43,799 nt of DNA, from positions 1 to 43,799 of the IMG/VR virus record IMGVR_UViG_3300035698_003583; one strand, 5' to 3'. The notes below the pieces were generated by a model. It ran no database searches. It was not told the origin of the DNA and saw nothing but the letters and a program-made list of their open reading frames with translations. Position numbers and translations under genes: made by a program. Of the stretch, positions 13,509 to 24,437 are shown one piece after another. This DNA comes from a virus. Each line of letters begins with the position of its first letter. Positions within the stretch are counted from its first letter, which is position 1.

Positions 13509-14991
13509 AGGCGCTTGGTCTATAGTAGAGAATCGTAAGCCTCTTGTCTGGAATTGGCATATGGACGCTATGTGTCAACATCTACAGGCCGTGACCAATA
13601 CGTATATTTTTAAATCAGGCTTGCACGGTCAGGAACGTCATGGGTTTCGTTATGAAGCTGATTTAACCCTCGCGCTTATAAATTACCTTTGGATAAACAT
13701 TCCACCCAGGAGTACAAAATCATTAATCGTAGGTGTGTTCTGGCCCTGTTGGGAATGGGGACCGCAGAACCTACCTGAGTTATCGTACCTTATAACATCA
13801 TATGCACAAGGGTTATCCACCAGGGATAGCATAAAGCGCCGACGTATTATAGAATCACCTTGGTATAAACGAAATTGGGGCGACCGTTTTCGTATATCAT
13901 CTGATCAGAACCAAAAGATGAGATATGAAAATGACCACACAGGGTATATGATTGCGACGAGTATTCGCGGCCTTGGTACCGGCGAAGGTGGAGATAGAAT
14001 AATCGGAGATGATCTTCATAACGTCACTGAGGTAGAGTCGGATGTAAAACGGGAGCAAGTGATTGACACCTGGGATGATTCCATGTCTACTCGTCTAAAT
14101 GATGAGGAGTCGGGAGCATTCATCGGCGTTATGCAGCGGACGGGCAAACGTGATATCACCGGCCATCTACTCGAGAAGGTAAAACTCAAACAGATAAAAC
14201 ATTTCGTTCATTTGTGTCTACCCGCACGATATGAGAAAGATCATCCAAACCCGACTCAAACTCCTCTTAAATTTAAAGACCCTCGTACAAGAGAAGGCGA
14301 AGCCCTCGATCAGCATCGTTGGCCGGTCTCGAAGCTAAATACTCGTGAAGGCCGGATGACCAAATGGGCAATCTCCGGTCAACATCAGCAACGACCGAAC
14401 GTACGTGGCGGTGAGCTTATTCCCGTCGGGATGATTAAAGTCGTAGACGGTTATAACGACCGGCATATAACTAAGTTAGTGCGCTACTGGGATAAGGCTA
14501 TATCGTTAGATAAGTCTGCAAGTAGCACCGCAGGGGTGCTAATGGCATTCATGTCAGACGAATGCGAATACGGAGTGATCGTACTCGACTGTATCGTTGG
14601 TAAGTGGGGCAGTGGTAAACGTGAGCAAAAGATTAGACAGACGGCAATACTCGACGGCGTTGAAGTCGAGGTCGGTGTTGAGCAGGAGCCGGGTTCGGGC
14701 GGAAAAGAATCCGCAGAGAATACGCTACGTAAGACGCTACTTGGTTTCGTTTCCTTCGCAGATCGTCCCACGGGGGCAAAAGAGGTACGACTTGAGCCAT
14801 TTATAGCCCAGTGTGAGCATAATAATGTTGCGGTACTTAATAGGCCATGGACTAAGGATTATCTCGACTCGTTGGAAGATTGTAAGATTGGGTCAGTAAC
14901 GGATGAGGCGGATAGTACGTCCGGCGGGTTTAATAAATTGTCGGGGCTGTCGGTTAAGAAGCAAGCAAGGGTCAGGGTGCATGTGCAATGA
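13441..14991 (+). CDS. terL: Terminase large subunit (ATPase and nuclease)
   Basis: This 516-residue motor packages DNA into the prohead and cuts it. The ATPase domain has a Walker A-like PPRSTKS (residues 88-94) and Walker B RIIGDD (186-191), followed by the TRLNDEESGAFI coupling region. The nuclease domain has the RNase H-like aspartate in RYWDKAIS (D351), EQEPGSGGKES and the closing DEADSTSGGFNKLS (D488, D491). The ATG at 13441 is chosen; a longer frame starts at TTG at 13381 without a ribosome site. The gene overlaps the small-subunit end and shares ATGA with the next gene. About 20 kb separates it from the portal, which is unusual. Confidence 0.93.
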   Translation: MPQTPMPIVEKVLAEKSLRAFIKGAWSIVENRKPLVWNWHMDAMCQHLQAVTNTYIFKSGLHGQERHGFRYEADLTLALINYLWINIPPRSTKSLIVGVFWPCWEWGPQNLPELSYLITSYAQGLSTRDSIKRRRIIESPWYKRNWGDRFRISSDQNQKMRYENDHTGYMIATSIRGLGTGEGGDRIIGDDLHNVTEVESDVKREQVIDTWDDSMSTRLNDEESGAFIGVMQRTGKRDITGHLLEKVKLKQIKHFVHLCLPARYEKDHPNPTQTPLKFKDPRTREGEALDQHRWPVSKLNTREGRMTKWAISGQHQQRPNVRGGELIPVGMIKVVDGYNDRHITKLVRYWDKAISLDKSASSTAGVLMAFMSDECEYGVIVLDCIVGKWGSGKREQKIRQTAILDGVEVEVGVEQEPGSGGKESAENTLRKTLLGFVSFADRPTGAKEVRLEPFIAQCEHNNVAVLNRPWTKDYLDSLEDCKIGSVTDEADSTSGGFNKLSGLSVKKQARVRVHVQ

Positions 14992-15362
14992 GTAAAATAC
15001 TAAGTATAGATGACTGCAACGATTGTTTTTATAGGACGATAGATGCGTTCGGTCGGCCTGATAAGTGCAAGAAAGTAGGCCGGAAGTTCAGTGTTGGCGA
15101 AGGCATAGCAGGAGTACCTGATTGGTGCGAGCTTAATAACTTTATAATTCAAGACATAGCAAGGGTCAATCTCAAACCAGATGATCGTCTTGTTGTAAAT
15201 CTAAAAGACGATATACAATATGATAATGTGCATTGGGGCCATTTCCGTAAAGAACTTGAAAAGCAATTCCCGGGTAATAAAGTATTGATACTCCAAGGCG
15301 ATATAGAGCTATCAATCATAGGTAAGGAATTAAGCGAAGAGGAGAAAACAAATGGGGTTTAA
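14988..15362 (+). CDS. Conserved phage protein with four-cysteine start
   Basis: This 124-residue protein begins with a cysteine cluster (CNDCFYRTID, C27, WC47), probably a metal site, and continues with a domain (DRLVVNLKDDIQ, GHFRKELEKQFPGNKVLILQGDIELSII) of a type seen in many phages downstream of the large terminase. The second half looks like a beta-alpha-beta unit. Role unknown. It starts by ATGA overlap with the terminase. Confidence 0.6.
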   Translation: MSKILSIDDCNDCFYRTIDAFGRPDKCKKVGRKFSVGEGIAGVPDWCELNNFIIQDIARVNLKPDDRLVVNLKDDIQYDNVHWGHFRKELEKQFPGNKVLILQGDIELSIIGKELSEEEKTNGV

Positions 15363-15501
15363 AGAACTACAACCAAAGACTAAACAGATATTAATTGTCG
15401 CGGTTACTTCTATAACGGTGGTGCTGATCGCAGCAGCGGCTTCGACCGGGACGATGGCGGATTTATTTACATTCCTGGGTAGTTTAATCCCAGGGAACTA
15501 A
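15352..15501 (+). CDS. 49-residue single-helix membrane protein
   Basis: An AAGAGGAG site 7 bases before the ATG opens this 49-codon frame, which overlaps the preceding gene by 11 bases. Residues 12-32 form one hydrophobic helix (QILIVAVTSITVVLIAAAAS), followed by a less hydrophobic segment. It could be a holin-like or virion membrane peptide, but nothing nearby looks like an endolysin, so the function is open. Confidence 0.55.
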   Translation: MGFKELQPKTKQILIVAVTSITVVLIAAAASTGTMADLFTFLGSLIPGN

Positions 15502-15513
15502 GAGGAGATCAGA

Positions 15514-15891
15514 ATGGCATTTACAAATAAGGAATTACCGAATGCGCGAGATAAGTTTTATCAATTCTTTGCCACCGGCGCTACGATCATGGATGAGTCG
15601 TTTGCTCCTGAGTTTGATTTTATGCTCGCGGATATACGATTGACACTATCGGTTACACACCCAAGCGTTGAGTATTTTACTGGCAATATGAGTATGGTCG
15701 CTGGTAGCGCATATGATATACTTCTGCTTTCTGTCGTAGCGTCTGCATTAACGAATGTGCAGAATCAGATATGGACGATGAACTCAGAGTTACTTACGTT
15801 TTTTCGTGGTGATACTATTGAGTTCTCGATGCCGAACGTTACTGGTATTTATTGGGGATTAGTTGTATCTTGTTGGTCCGTCGTTGAATAA
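15514..15891 (+). CDS. Hypothetical virion-associated protein
   Basis: This 125-residue protein follows a strong GAGGAGATC site. It is beta-rich (DIRLTLSVTHPSVEYFTGNMS; DTIEFSMPNVTGIYWGLVVS), with aromatic and asparagine residues typical of virion proteins, and no enzyme motif. Its place at the start of the tail-type gene run suggests a structural or adaptor role. No family recognised. Confidence 0.5.
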   Translation: MAFTNKELPNARDKFYQFFATGATIMDESFAPEFDFMLADIRLTLSVTHPSVEYFTGNMSMVAGSAYDILLLSVVASALTNVQNQIWTMNSELLTFFRGDTIEFSMPNVTGIYWGLVVSCWSVVE

Positions 15892-15899
15892 AGGACTGT

Positions 15900-16223
15900 A
15901 TGTTTTTAATATATAGTACTCAGGATGTTTATATTGTAAATACTTATTGGTCTATTCTCACGACTGCCCATATTTTAGCTATTACCGGGCCTACTGCGAA
16001 GCATTCTATTTTTGTCAAGTCCGTGGACGAAGATATAGAAGATATACTCGTGACCAATGTTAAAGCTGGCTCCGGTTACGCGCAGGCAACAGAGTTAAGG
16101 CCTATGTTTATGATCGACGGTGGTAAGTACGAGATGTATTACTCTGATGATTATACGGATGATGCCTATAGTATACAGTTTGCTTTTGGATATTTATATA
16201 TACCAGTGATACCGAATGGATAG
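15900..16223 (+). CDS. Hypothetical virion-associated protein
   Basis: This 107-residue beta-rich protein (MFLIYSTQDVYIVNTYW; ELRPMFMIDGGKYEMYYSDDYTDD; SIQFAFGYLYIPV) is preceded by AAAGGACTGT. It has many aromatic and aspartate residues and may be a small tail or fibre-attachment component. No family recognised. Confidence 0.5.
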   Translation: MFLIYSTQDVYIVNTYWSILTTAHILAITGPTAKHSIFVKSVDEDIEDILVTNVKAGSGYAQATELRPMFMIDGGKYEMYYSDDYTDDAYSIQFAFGYLYIPVIPNG

Positions 16224-16232
16224 GATAATATA

Positions 16233-19200
16233 ATGGCACTACACGACATGAGTATTACAATACCCAACGGGAATGATTACTGGGAAATATCTTGCGATGG
16301 GTATAAGGTAAGAATATATGAAAACTCTGAACATACAGATGATTATTTAGGTTCGGTTTGTGATCCCAATACCCCTTATGCTATATGGTACACTTTTGGA
16401 TCTAAAATTGTAACTGCCGCTGGAACATATGCATTAGCTTACGACGCTGGAAGAACGATTACAATAATAGAAAATAGCATAGCAAGAATAATAATCTCAA
16501 TATCTGGTGCTTATGAAACGTCAGCGCAAGGGGCACTTACAAATGGAGCCCCCTCAACAGTAATATTCACATTTGAATCAGACAAGATAACGCAATATGT
16601 TGATTTTAATACATCTGCCGCTATAACACTCTCAACTTCTGCAAGCAATGGCTTGTGTTTCATGAAAGTAAGCACAGCAGTGGTTGAGCGCACACTTAGA
16701 GAAAGGAATAATTCTGAGTGTTCTATTGATGGTACTACATTTATTAGTGGAGAATATAACGATGCTGATTATATAGGTATTCTTTCTACGGAGTGTGACG
16801 TAATTGGCGTTAATCGCTATGACCACAATAAAGGAACAGTTGATCTTTCTCAATATGTTGTATTTGAAGATTCATTAAGCTTTCGTTGGAATAATGGTAC
16901 AACTTATGGTGGCGAAATGGTCTGCACATGGGTGTTTGACTCAGCGGATCGCACAGGGGGTAAACAATATCCAGGTACTATGGTCGTAGACAGCGTTGAT
17001 TATTCAGATCCTACCGAGGATACTGATTTATCGTTTTATTGGGATTGTGATTATTCAGGCTCAGGCGACCAAACAGCAAACGAATCAGACGGGACAGCGA
17101 CAATAACGATTACAGATGTGGGGCTAAATCGTTATGATGGATATGATGGTGGGGCCTATGGCGCAATTGAATCAACTTCAAACTCAGATGTTATCAAGTT
17201 CCTAACAGCCAGTAATATAGTAATTAGCAATTTTCATATTGGTTTTTTTTATATGGCGACGGGGTTTAATCCTCAAAGTAACGCCATAGGTTTTTTCCGT
17301 CATATCGTATCTACTAACGTGTCTAGCTATGGAACAGGTGAAATCGCATTCTGGTTTGGCAGACCCGCAAAAGGCAGTTGTGAGTTTATGATATCAGACA
17401 ACACAGGGCATGTGTCTGGTTCTGGAGAACACTCAGTACGGATGCCACCAGCAAATCACAATATGATTGAAGATGAATGGGACTATATTGAGTTGGTTTG
17501 TTATAACGATGCCACTCCAGAGGGTTGTATGCACAATATGGGCGTGATACGGAATGGTGTTTTAATAGCACAAACATCTCGATTATATGATATTGGATCT
17601 TGGACATCAGGAGCGATTCAAACTTATATGGAGCTTTTAGGCTGGGAGGGTGATTCAACCTTTGGTGGTATGGGAGCCATTGATGAATTTACAATATCAA
17701 GCAACCCTGATATTAGATATTATACTCCAACAAAACGCTTGGCCATCGGTAAACAATTAAAAGATCATTATATTAAAGAGCGTAAGTATATCGATGTCAG
17801 TTCAGTGTTTCCGCTTATAGATGCTTCAATAACATACACTGTGCTTGAATTAACGAATGGTAGTGATACAGCTACAGTAAAATATAGGAACGCGGATTCA
17901 GAAAGCTGGCTTACCCCACTTGAAACAACAATACATTTAGCTTATTCCTATTCAGGATCAAGCATTAAAATAGCTATTCTGTCTGACTTACATATTGAAA
18001 CGGCTACAAGTGCTAATGCATTTACAGCCGCCATAAACGACATGGACGATTCCACTGACATGGGGGATATCGATTATGTGTTTGTGCTTGGTGATGTTAT
18101 AGACGATACGGCTGCTGACTATGGTGTTGGTGCTTCTGATTATAGAGGGATTAGGGGTACTTCTGATATTGCTGCTGCAAATTGGTATGAACTTGCAGGC
18201 AATCATGATGTGCTTGATGCTGAGGCTGGTGGTAGTGGCTTTGAAGATCAACTTGGGTATGACGGCACTAAAAAAGCTAATGTCTATTATTCCGTAGAGC
18301 TTGGTAATTGTAGATTTATTTTTATATCAAGCGATGTCGATAGTGCTGGATATGGAGCCAGTTCTACTGCTGCTGATTTTTTACTTTCCGAATTGGATGA
18401 TGCTGCAACGGATTCACAAACAGCATTTGTTCTCACACATCAATGTAGAGCGAACACAACTCGTGAAACTGATGAAAGTATAACTTCAGAAACATATCCA
18501 CGTTATATAAGTGGCATTGATCTATATACAGTAGATACAGAAGAATGGGCTGCTTGGTTCTGTGGTCATTCGCACGGATACCCGGCAGTTGGGTTCCCTG
18601 ATGAAACAGTCGTTGTTGCTCAGGAAAGCTCTCCAATGTATGAGGATAATCTTTTTGCATGGTGGGCAATGGATGAAGGTAGCGGGGGGCCGGTTGAAAA
18701 GATATCCGGTATAAAGAGTACGTTGGGAGCTGGTGCATCGTGGAATGGCACTACAGGGTTGACATTCTCTGGGGCTACGACAAAACCATGTGATACTAAC
18801 TTTAAAGACTTGCCACTACAAGACGAACTGACCATTATGGTACAATTCAGGCCTGATAGTGAGGCCACAGACATGATAGTAAGCCAATGGCTTAATTCTC
18901 CTGCTGGGTCTTTTTTTATTGGTATCCCTACTGCGAACCAGGTGCAGATGTCTGTTCAAAATGGACTTACAATGGTAGATGATAGAACTGATAAAACAGA
19001 AACTCTTGCAATGACTTCTGCAACAACTATTGATTTAGCTTGTGTGTGTACTGGAACATCTTTAAGGATGTTTGCACGGACAAATAGCGGGACTACATAT
19101 GAGCTAGGGTCTGCAACCGCGCTATCAACAGCAGCAAACTTCAGAGCGGTGGTCTACAGTATTATTTTTGGGAACTTTGAAGGGGGGTCTTGGGATTTCT

Positions 19201-19412
19201 CAGGCGACATTAACTGGTGCATGATGTTTGCAAAATCGTTTATAGCCGGTTCTGACGCACAGACCATAATAGATATAGATGCTTATTTTGATGATCCGGG
19301 AGGTGTAGAGATTGACACATCAAATGGACAGTGGAAACTTGACTTAACTGATACTATAAATATTAGCAATGGCGGCTTAGATTCTTCTGGCGCATGGAAC
19401 ACTGAGGGATAG
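16233..19412 (+). CDS. Tail protein with calcineurin-like phosphoesterase and LamG-like domains
   Basis: This 1059-residue multidomain protein has a beta-rich N-terminal part (1-250), a LamG/concanavalin-like region (about 265-490), a linker, and a metallophosphoesterase domain (about 578-800). The phosphoesterase motifs are complete and ordered: SDLH (D585, H587), LGDVID (D621), AGNHD (N657, H658), THQC (H736) and CGHSHG (H779, H781). A second LamG-like region (about 805-1010) follows. A metal-dependent enzyme placed between sugar-binding folds in a tail-gene run suggests a host-surface depolymerase or a phosphoryl remover acting on lipopolysaccharide or capsule. The next gene follows directly (TAGATG). 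Confidence 0.7.
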   Translation: MALHDMSITIPNGNDYWEISCDGYKVRIYENSEHTDDYLGSVCDPNTPYAIWYTFGSKIVTAAGTYALAYDAGRTITIIENSIARIIISISGAYETSAQGALTNGAPSTVIFTFESDKITQYVDFNTSAAITLSTSASNGLCFMKVSTAVVERTLRERNNSECSIDGTTFISGEYNDADYIGILSTECDVIGVNRYDHNKGTVDLSQYVVFEDSLSFRWNNGTTYGGEMVCTWVFDSADRTGGKQYPGTMVVDSVDYSDPTEDTDLSFYWDCDYSGSGDQTANESDGTATITITDVGLNRYDGYDGGAYGAIESTSNSDVIKFLTASNIVISNFHIGFFYMATGFNPQSNAIGFFRHIVSTNVSSYGTGEIAFWFGRPAKGSCEFMISDNTGHVSGSGEHSVRMPPANHNMIEDEWDYIELVCYNDATPEGCMHNMGVIRNGVLIAQTSRLYDIGSWTSGAIQTYMELLGWEGDSTFGGMGAIDEFTISSNPDIRYYTPTKRLAIGKQLKDHYIKERKYIDVSSVFPLIDASITYTVLELTNGSDTATVKYRNADSESWLTPLETTIHLAYSYSGSSIKIAILSDLHIETATSANAFTAAINDMDDSTDMGDIDYVFVLGDVIDDTAADYGVGASDYRGIRGTSDIAAANWYELAGNHDVLDAEAGGSGFEDQLGYDGTKKANVYYSVELGNCRFIFISSDVDSAGYGASSTAADFLLSELDDAATDSQTAFVLTHQCRANTTRETDESITSETYPRYISGIDLYTVDTEEWAAWFCGHSHGYPAVGFPDETVVVAQESSPMYEDNLFAWWAMDEGSGGPVEKISGIKSTLGAGASWNGTTGLTFSGATTKPCDTNFKDLPLQDELTIMVQFRPDSEATDMIVSQWLNSPAGSFFIGIPTANQVQMSVQNGLTMVDDRTDKTETLAMTSATTIDLACVCTGTSLRMFARTNSGTTYELGSATALSTAANFRAVVYSIIFGNFEGGSWDFSGDINWCMMFAKSFIAGSDAQTIIDIDAYFDDPGGVEIDTSNGQWKLDLTDTINISNGGLDSSGAWNTEG

Positions 19413-22400
19413 ATGGCTTACGATCAAACCATATATTGGGACAGTATAAGGGTTTCGCCTACTGTCGTCTTTTGGGATTGGACAGATATGGAGGAGCCCA
19501 TTCTCTATATCAACACTGTCGAGAAAACACCAGGAACAGATTACCAGTTTTCGAGGTTGATGGATTATGATGCTGGGTCTGTTGATTTTACTGACACTGA
19601 AACTTTAACCGGGGGTAGCAGCGGTGCGACAGCTACAATAATTTCACACACACTTACATCTGGCACATGGGGAGGTAATGATGCGGCTGGTGTTTTATAT
19701 CTTACGGAGCAAATCGGCGAGTTTGTTGATGGAGAAGCTGTAACGGGTAGTTCGACAGGGGTTGCAGTCGTAGACGGCACTCAAAGAATAGTGATATCAC
19801 AGGCGGGGGATGTTACGAGTTCTACTGTGTGGCAGCTTGTAAATAGTGGCGCAAGCATTAGTCCAAGTATATCGTCGTCTATATCAGCAAGTATTAGTTT
19901 AAGTCCATCAGCAAGTCAGTCACCTTCATCATCGATCTCAGCAAGTATATCCAGCTCAATTAGCTCAAGTATTTCGTCAAGCCAATCTCCAAGTAGTTCT
20001 ATATCTGCTTCTATTAGTGCAAGTATATCCGGTTCGGCTTCACCTTCACAATCGCCCAGCGCATCTATTTCAGCAAGTATATCCGGTTCGATTAGCGCAA
20101 GCGTTTCACCCTCGTCATCTATTAGTGCAAGTATATCCGGTTCGGCTTCACCTTCAATATCTCCGAGTAGTTCTGAAAGTCCGAGTATATCTGCATCTAT
20201 TTCATCAAGTATATCAAGTTCTATATCCTCAAGTCAGAGTCCAAGTAGTTCTATCTCAGCGAGTTCATCGTCGAGTATAAGTTTAAGCCCGAGTAGTTCA
20301 ATAAGCTCAAGTCAATCGCCGAGTAGTTCAGAATCAAGTAGTATATCACTAAGCCCTTCATCTTCACCAAGTAGCTCTATATCATTGAGTGGGTCATCAA
20401 GTATATCACTAAGCCCATCAAGTTCTATCAGCGCGAGTCTTAGTAGTTCAATAAGCTCAAGTCAATCGCCGAGTAGTTCAGAATCAGCATCAATTAGTAG
20501 TTCTATATCACTAAGTCCAAGCGCGAGCCAATCTCCATCGTCAAGTATATCCAGTTCTATATCGTCAAGTACAAGCGAGAGCGGTTCACCAAGTATATCT
20601 GCATCTATATCAGCAAGTCAATCTCCGAGTAGTTCTATATCGGCGAGTATATCCGCTTCAATTAGTTTAAGTATATCAAGTTCTATATCAGCCAGTCAAA
20701 GTCCATCAAGTTCAATTAGCGCAAGTGTTTCTCCCAGTAGTTCAATATCACTGAGTGAAAGCCTGAGTATATCGCCTTCATTGTCTCCAAGCGTAAGTCC
20801 TTCAAGTTCAATATCGGCATCTATTAGCTCAAGTGTATCTCCAAGCCAATCGCCCAGTAGTTCTATTAGTGCGAGTATATCTGTTTCTATAAGCTCAAGT
20901 GTATCGTCCTCAATCAGTGCAAGTATTTCAAGTTCTATTTCAACATCTATATCTGCAAGTATATCTTCTTCAATAAGCGCAAGTGAGTCACCATCAAGTT
21001 CTATATCAGCAAGTATATCAAGTTCTATATCAGCAAGTGAGTCGCCTTCAAGTTCTATAAGTGCAAGTATATCATTGAGCGTTTCAGCTTCTATATCTGC
21101 ATCTGAATCTCCCAGTAGTTCTATAAGTTTAAGCCCATCGGCTTCTATATCTGCAAGTCAATCGCCATCATCGTCGTTAAGCGCATCTATCTCATCAAGT
21201 GTATCTGAAAGCGTATCGCCCAGTAGTTCAATATCATCAAGTATATCAAGTTCAATTTCAAGTTCAATATCGACAAGCATTAGTTCAAGTCAATCACCAA
21301 GTAGTTCAATATCTGCAAGCGTGTCAAGTTCAATAAGTGCAAGTGTTTCGCCAAGTAGTTCTATTAGTGCAAGTATATCAGGGTCTATCAGTGCGTCACA
21401 GAGTCCTTCAAGTTCGGTTTCATCGTCAATTAGCTCGAGTATATCTGCATCGCAGTCGCCTTCAAGTTCTATAAGTGCATCTATTTCATCAAGTATATCA
21501 AGTTCTATATCCTCAAGTCAGAGTCCAAGTAGTTCTATCTCAGCGAGTTCATCGTCGAGTGTGTCCGAGAGTGGTTCACCCAGCGCAAGCATCTCAGCAA
21601 GTCAATCGCAAACACCAAGCGCAAGTGTATCGCCAAGCGTTTCATCAAGTCAGTCACCTTCAGCGTCTGTCAGTTCAAGCCAATCAGCAACGGTATCTGC
21701 ATCTGTTTCGCCAAGTATATCACCCAGTATATCTGGTTCTGTATCCGCATCTATAAGTGCCAGTATATCCGGTTCTGTATCGAGTTCTATATCGCCAAGT
21801 GTTTCGTCAAGTATATCGGCATCAATTAGTGCCAGTATATCAAGTTCTATAAGTGCAAGTGTTTCACCGAGCGAGTCACCTTCAAGTTCAATAAGCGCAA
21901 GCCAATCACAGACACCATCGTCAAGTATATCACTAAGCTCATCGGCATCACAGTCGCCAAGTAGTTCTATATCGAGTAGTCCAAGCCCTGAAACAGCCGA
22001 GGGATTAAAGGGTGAACGTGGGGAGAACCTGCTGGACAGCCTTGACGAAATACTTCTTGATGAGTTCGGGTCATCTACTCCAAGCCCATCGTCTTCAATA
22101 TCAGCAAGTATATCAGCAAGTATATCAGCAAGTATATCAGCAAGTATATCAGCAAGTATATCAGCAAGTATATCAGCAAGTATATCATCGAGTATATCAT
22201 TATCTGTTTCGCCAAGTATATCAGCCAGTATATCATCTTCTGTATCGGCGAGTGAATCTCCTTCAAGTTCTATATCAGCAAGTATAAGCGCGAGTATATC
22301 GCCAAGCGTTTCGCTTAGTCCATCAGCAAGTATATCAAGTTCTATATCAGCAAGCGAGTCACCTTCAAGTTCTATATCATCATCTATATCACCGAGTATA

Positions 22401-24437
22401 TCGGCTTCTATATCATCAAGTCAATCTCCATCTGCGTCTATATCAGCGAGTATAAGTTCTTCTGTATCGGGTTCGTTGTCGGCAAGTGTATCTCCGAGTA
22501 GCTCTATATCAGCATCTATCAGTTCAAGTATATCCAGTTCATTATCAGCATCTGTTTCACCAAGTATTTCATTAAGCCCATCATCTTCTATTTCAGCAAG
22601 TGTATCGGCTTCTATTTCAGCAAGTATATCTGCAAGTCAAAGTCCTTCGGCTTCTATATCACCAAGTGTATCGGCAAGTGTATCGGCTTCTATTTCAAGT
22701 TCGATATCATCAAGCGTATCCCCGAGTAGTTCGATATCAGCAAGTATAAGCGCAAGCGAGTCACCTTCAAGTTCTATATCGGCGAGTATTTCATCAAGCA
22801 TATCTGAGTCTGGCTCGCCATCGGCATCTATCAGTGCAAGTCAATCACAAACACCGAGTAGTTCTATATCATCTTCGATATCAGCGAGTGAATCTCCTTC
22901 ATCTTCTGTAAGTCCAAGTATATCGCCGAGTATATCACCCAGTATATCAAGTTCTATATCATCCAGTATATCAAGTTCTATATCATCCAGTATATCATCT
23001 TCGTTATCATCTTCAATCAGCTCAAGCGTATCACCCAGTGCTTCTATTTCATCGTCTATATCTGCAAGTATTTCTGCAAGTATTTCTGCTTCTATCAGTG
23101 CAAGTATATCATTAAGTCAATCACCCAGTGCAAGTATATCATCGAGTATTAGTGCAAGTATTTCATCTTCGGTATCGTCTTCGGTTTCACCCAGTGCATC
23201 TATATCGCCTTCGTTATCGGCAAGTGTATCATTAAGCCCATCATCTTCTATAAGCGCAAGCATTTCATCAAGTGCTTCACCTTCGTCTTCTGTCAGTTCA
23301 AGTATCAGCTCAAGTATATCGGAGAGTGTTTCACCTTCAGCGAGCATAAGTCTAAGTATATCAGCTTCGATATCGTCAAGCGTTAGTCCAAGCGCATCTA
23401 TATCAAGTTCTATATCGGCGAGTTTGTCTGCAAGTATTTCAGCAAGTGAATCGGCAAGTATATCAAGTTCTATCAGCTCGAGTATATCGGCTTCTATATC
23501 AGCAAGTGAATCTCCAAGTAGTTCAATCAGTGCATCTATTTCATCGAGTATATCTGAGTCTGGTTCACCGTCAAGTTCTATATCTTTAAGCCAATCACAA
23601 ACACCATCTGCAAGTATATCCAGTTCAGTTAGCTCGAGTATATCTGCAAGTGTATCGAGTTCAATATCAGCAAGTGTTTCACCCAGTAGTTCTATATCAG
23701 CATCTATTTCATCTTCAATCTCGGCAAGCATAAGCGCATCTGTATCGTCGAGTATTTCAAGTTCAGTATCTCCATCGGCTTCGATTTCGCCTTCAATTAG
23801 TCTTTCACCAAGTGCATCTGTATCAGCATCTATCAGCTCAAGTATATCTGCAAGCGTATCATCAAGTATATCATCCTCGCAGAGTCCAAGTGCATCTATA
23901 TCTGCAAGTGCGTCAGGTTCTATATCGTCAAGTATATCGTCAAGTATATCGGCTTCTATTTCATTGAGCGAATCTGCATCTATCAGCGCAAGTATATCAC
24001 CAAGTAGTTCTATATCGTCTTCGATATCAGCGAGTATAAGTGCAAGTATTTCAGCATCTATTTCATCGAGTGTTTCAGCATCAATATCTCCAAGTATATC
24101 GGCTTCTATCAGTGCAAGTATATCAGCATCTATATCAGCAAGTCAATCTCCGAGTAGTTCTATATCGGCGAGTATATCTTCAAGTGTTAGTCCTTCAGGC
24201 TCCATCAGCGCAAGTATATCATCAAGTCAGAGTCCAAGCGCAAGTATATCACCAAGTGTATCGCTTAGTCCATCGGCAAGTGTATCTGCATCTATATCTC
24301 TTTCAATTAGTGCGAGTATATCAAGTTCGATATCGCTAAGTGATAGTCCGAGTTTGGATATAGGTGATTCTCTTATAGGTCGACTAACAGCGGTATCAGC
24401 AACGGTTCAAACAAGTGCAGTATCAGGGAGCAGTTAG
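19413..24437 (+). CDS. Giant serine-repeat protein
   Basis: This 1674-residue protein has a 147-residue N-terminal head ([10 protein letters not shown] ... QLVNSGA) that is beta-rich and may attach to the tail. Almost 1500 residues of repeat follow, in which serine fills every other position and the rest are mostly I, A, P, V, L and [22 protein letters not shown] and similar. A non-serine island of 27 residues (21990-22070) interrupts it, and a unique C-terminal end closes it. Such a two-residue period forms an extended or beta-stacked rod and offers hundreds of O-glycosylation sites. It starts directly after the phosphoesterase protein (TAGATG). Confidence 0.75.
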   Translation: MAYDQTIYWDSIRVSPTVVFWDWTDMEEPILYINTVEKTPGTDYQFSRLMDYDAGSVDFTDTETLTGGSSGATATIISHTLTSGTWGGNDAAGVLYLTEQIGEFVDGEAVTGSSTGVAVVDGTQRIVISQAGDVTSSTVWQLVNSGASISPSISSSISASISLSPSASQSPSSSISASISSSISSSISSSQSPSSSISASISASISGSASPSQSPSASISASISGSISASVSPSSSISASISGSASPSISPSSSESPSISASISSSISSSISSSQSPSSSISASSSSSISLSPSSSISSSQSPSSSESSSISLSPSSSPSSSISLSGSSSISLSPSSSISASLSSSISSSQSPSSSESASISSSISLSPSASQSPSSSISSSISSSTSESGSPSISASISASQSPSSSISASISASISLSISSSISASQSPSSSISASVSPSSSISLSESLSISPSLSPSVSPSSSISASISSSVSPSQSPSSSISASISVSISSSVSSSISASISSSISTSISASISSSISASESPSSSISASISSSISASESPSSSISASISLSVSASISASESPSSSISLSPSASISASQSPSSSLSASISSSVSESVSPSSSISSSISSSISSSISTSISSSQSPSSSISASVSSSISASVSPSSSISASISGSISASQSPSSSVSSSISSSISASQSPSSSISASISSSISSSISSSQSPSSSISASSSSSVSESGSPSASISASQSQTPSASVSPSVSSSQSPSASVSSSQSATVSASVSPSISPSISGSVSASISASISGSVSSSISPSVSSSISASISASISSSISASVSPSESPSSSISASQSQTPSSSISLSSSASQSPSSSISSSPSPETAEGLKGERGENLLDSLDEILLDEFGSSTPSPSSSISASISASISASISASISASISASISASISSSISLSVSPSISASISSSVSASESPSSSISASISASISPSVSLSPSASISSSISASESPSSSISSSISPSISASISSSQSPSASISASISSSVSGSLSASVSPSSSISASISSSISSSLSASVSPSISLSPSSSISASVSASISASISASQSPSASISPSVSASVSASISSSISSSVSPSSSISASISASESPSSSISASISSSISESGSPSASISASQSQTPSSSISSSISASESPSSSVSPSISPSISPSISSSISSSISSSISSSISSSLSSSISSSVSPSASISSSISASISASISASISASISLSQSPSASISSSISASISSSVSSSVSPSASISPSLSASVSLSPSSSISASISSSASPSSSVSSSISSSISESVSPSASISLSISASISSSVSPSASISSSISASLSASISASESASISSSISSSISASISASESPSSSISASISSSISESGSPSSSISLSQSQTPSASISSSVSSSISASVSSSISASVSPSSSISASISSSISASISASVSSSISSSVSPSASISPSISLSPSASVSASISSSISASVSSSISSSQSPSASISASASGSISSSISSSISASISLSESASISASISPSSSISSSISASISASISASISSSVSASISPSISASISASISASISASQSPSSSISASISSSVSPSGSISASISSSQSPSASISPSVSLSPSASVSASISLSISASISSSISLSDSPSLDIGDSLIGRLTAVSATVQTSAVSGSS
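21990..22070 (+). other. Non-serine island inside the repeat protein
   Basis: Twenty-seven residues ([13 protein letters not shown], then [14 protein letters not shown]) interrupt the serine repeat. They include a short collagen-like GLKGERG and an acidic amphipathic helix. It may be a hinge, a trimerisation helix or a protease site. Confidence 0.6.
22098..22181 (+). repeat. Seven perfect 12-bp tandem repeats
   Basis: ATATCAGCAAGT repeats seven times in succession and encodes seven ISAS units. It is the only perfect DNA repeat block of this length in the gene, lies just after the non-serine island and looks recently expanded. Confidence 0.85.

Larger units (their letters stand above)
19854..24340 (+). 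repeat. Serine-repeat region
   Basis: The repeat alternates serine with I, A, P, L, V, G, Q or E. AGT/AGC and TCA/TCT codons are mixed, so the DNA is much less repetitive than the protein. That pattern limits slippage and argues for selection on the protein. The same sequence gives long spurious antisense frames (for example at 23117-23731). Confidence 0.9.

Noticed and set aside
23117-23731. Long antisense reading frame of 204 residues rich in D, E, L and I
   Set aside because: It is the mirror of the serine repeat (complement of AGT/TCA-type codons), has no ribosome site and would be expected from codon composition alone.
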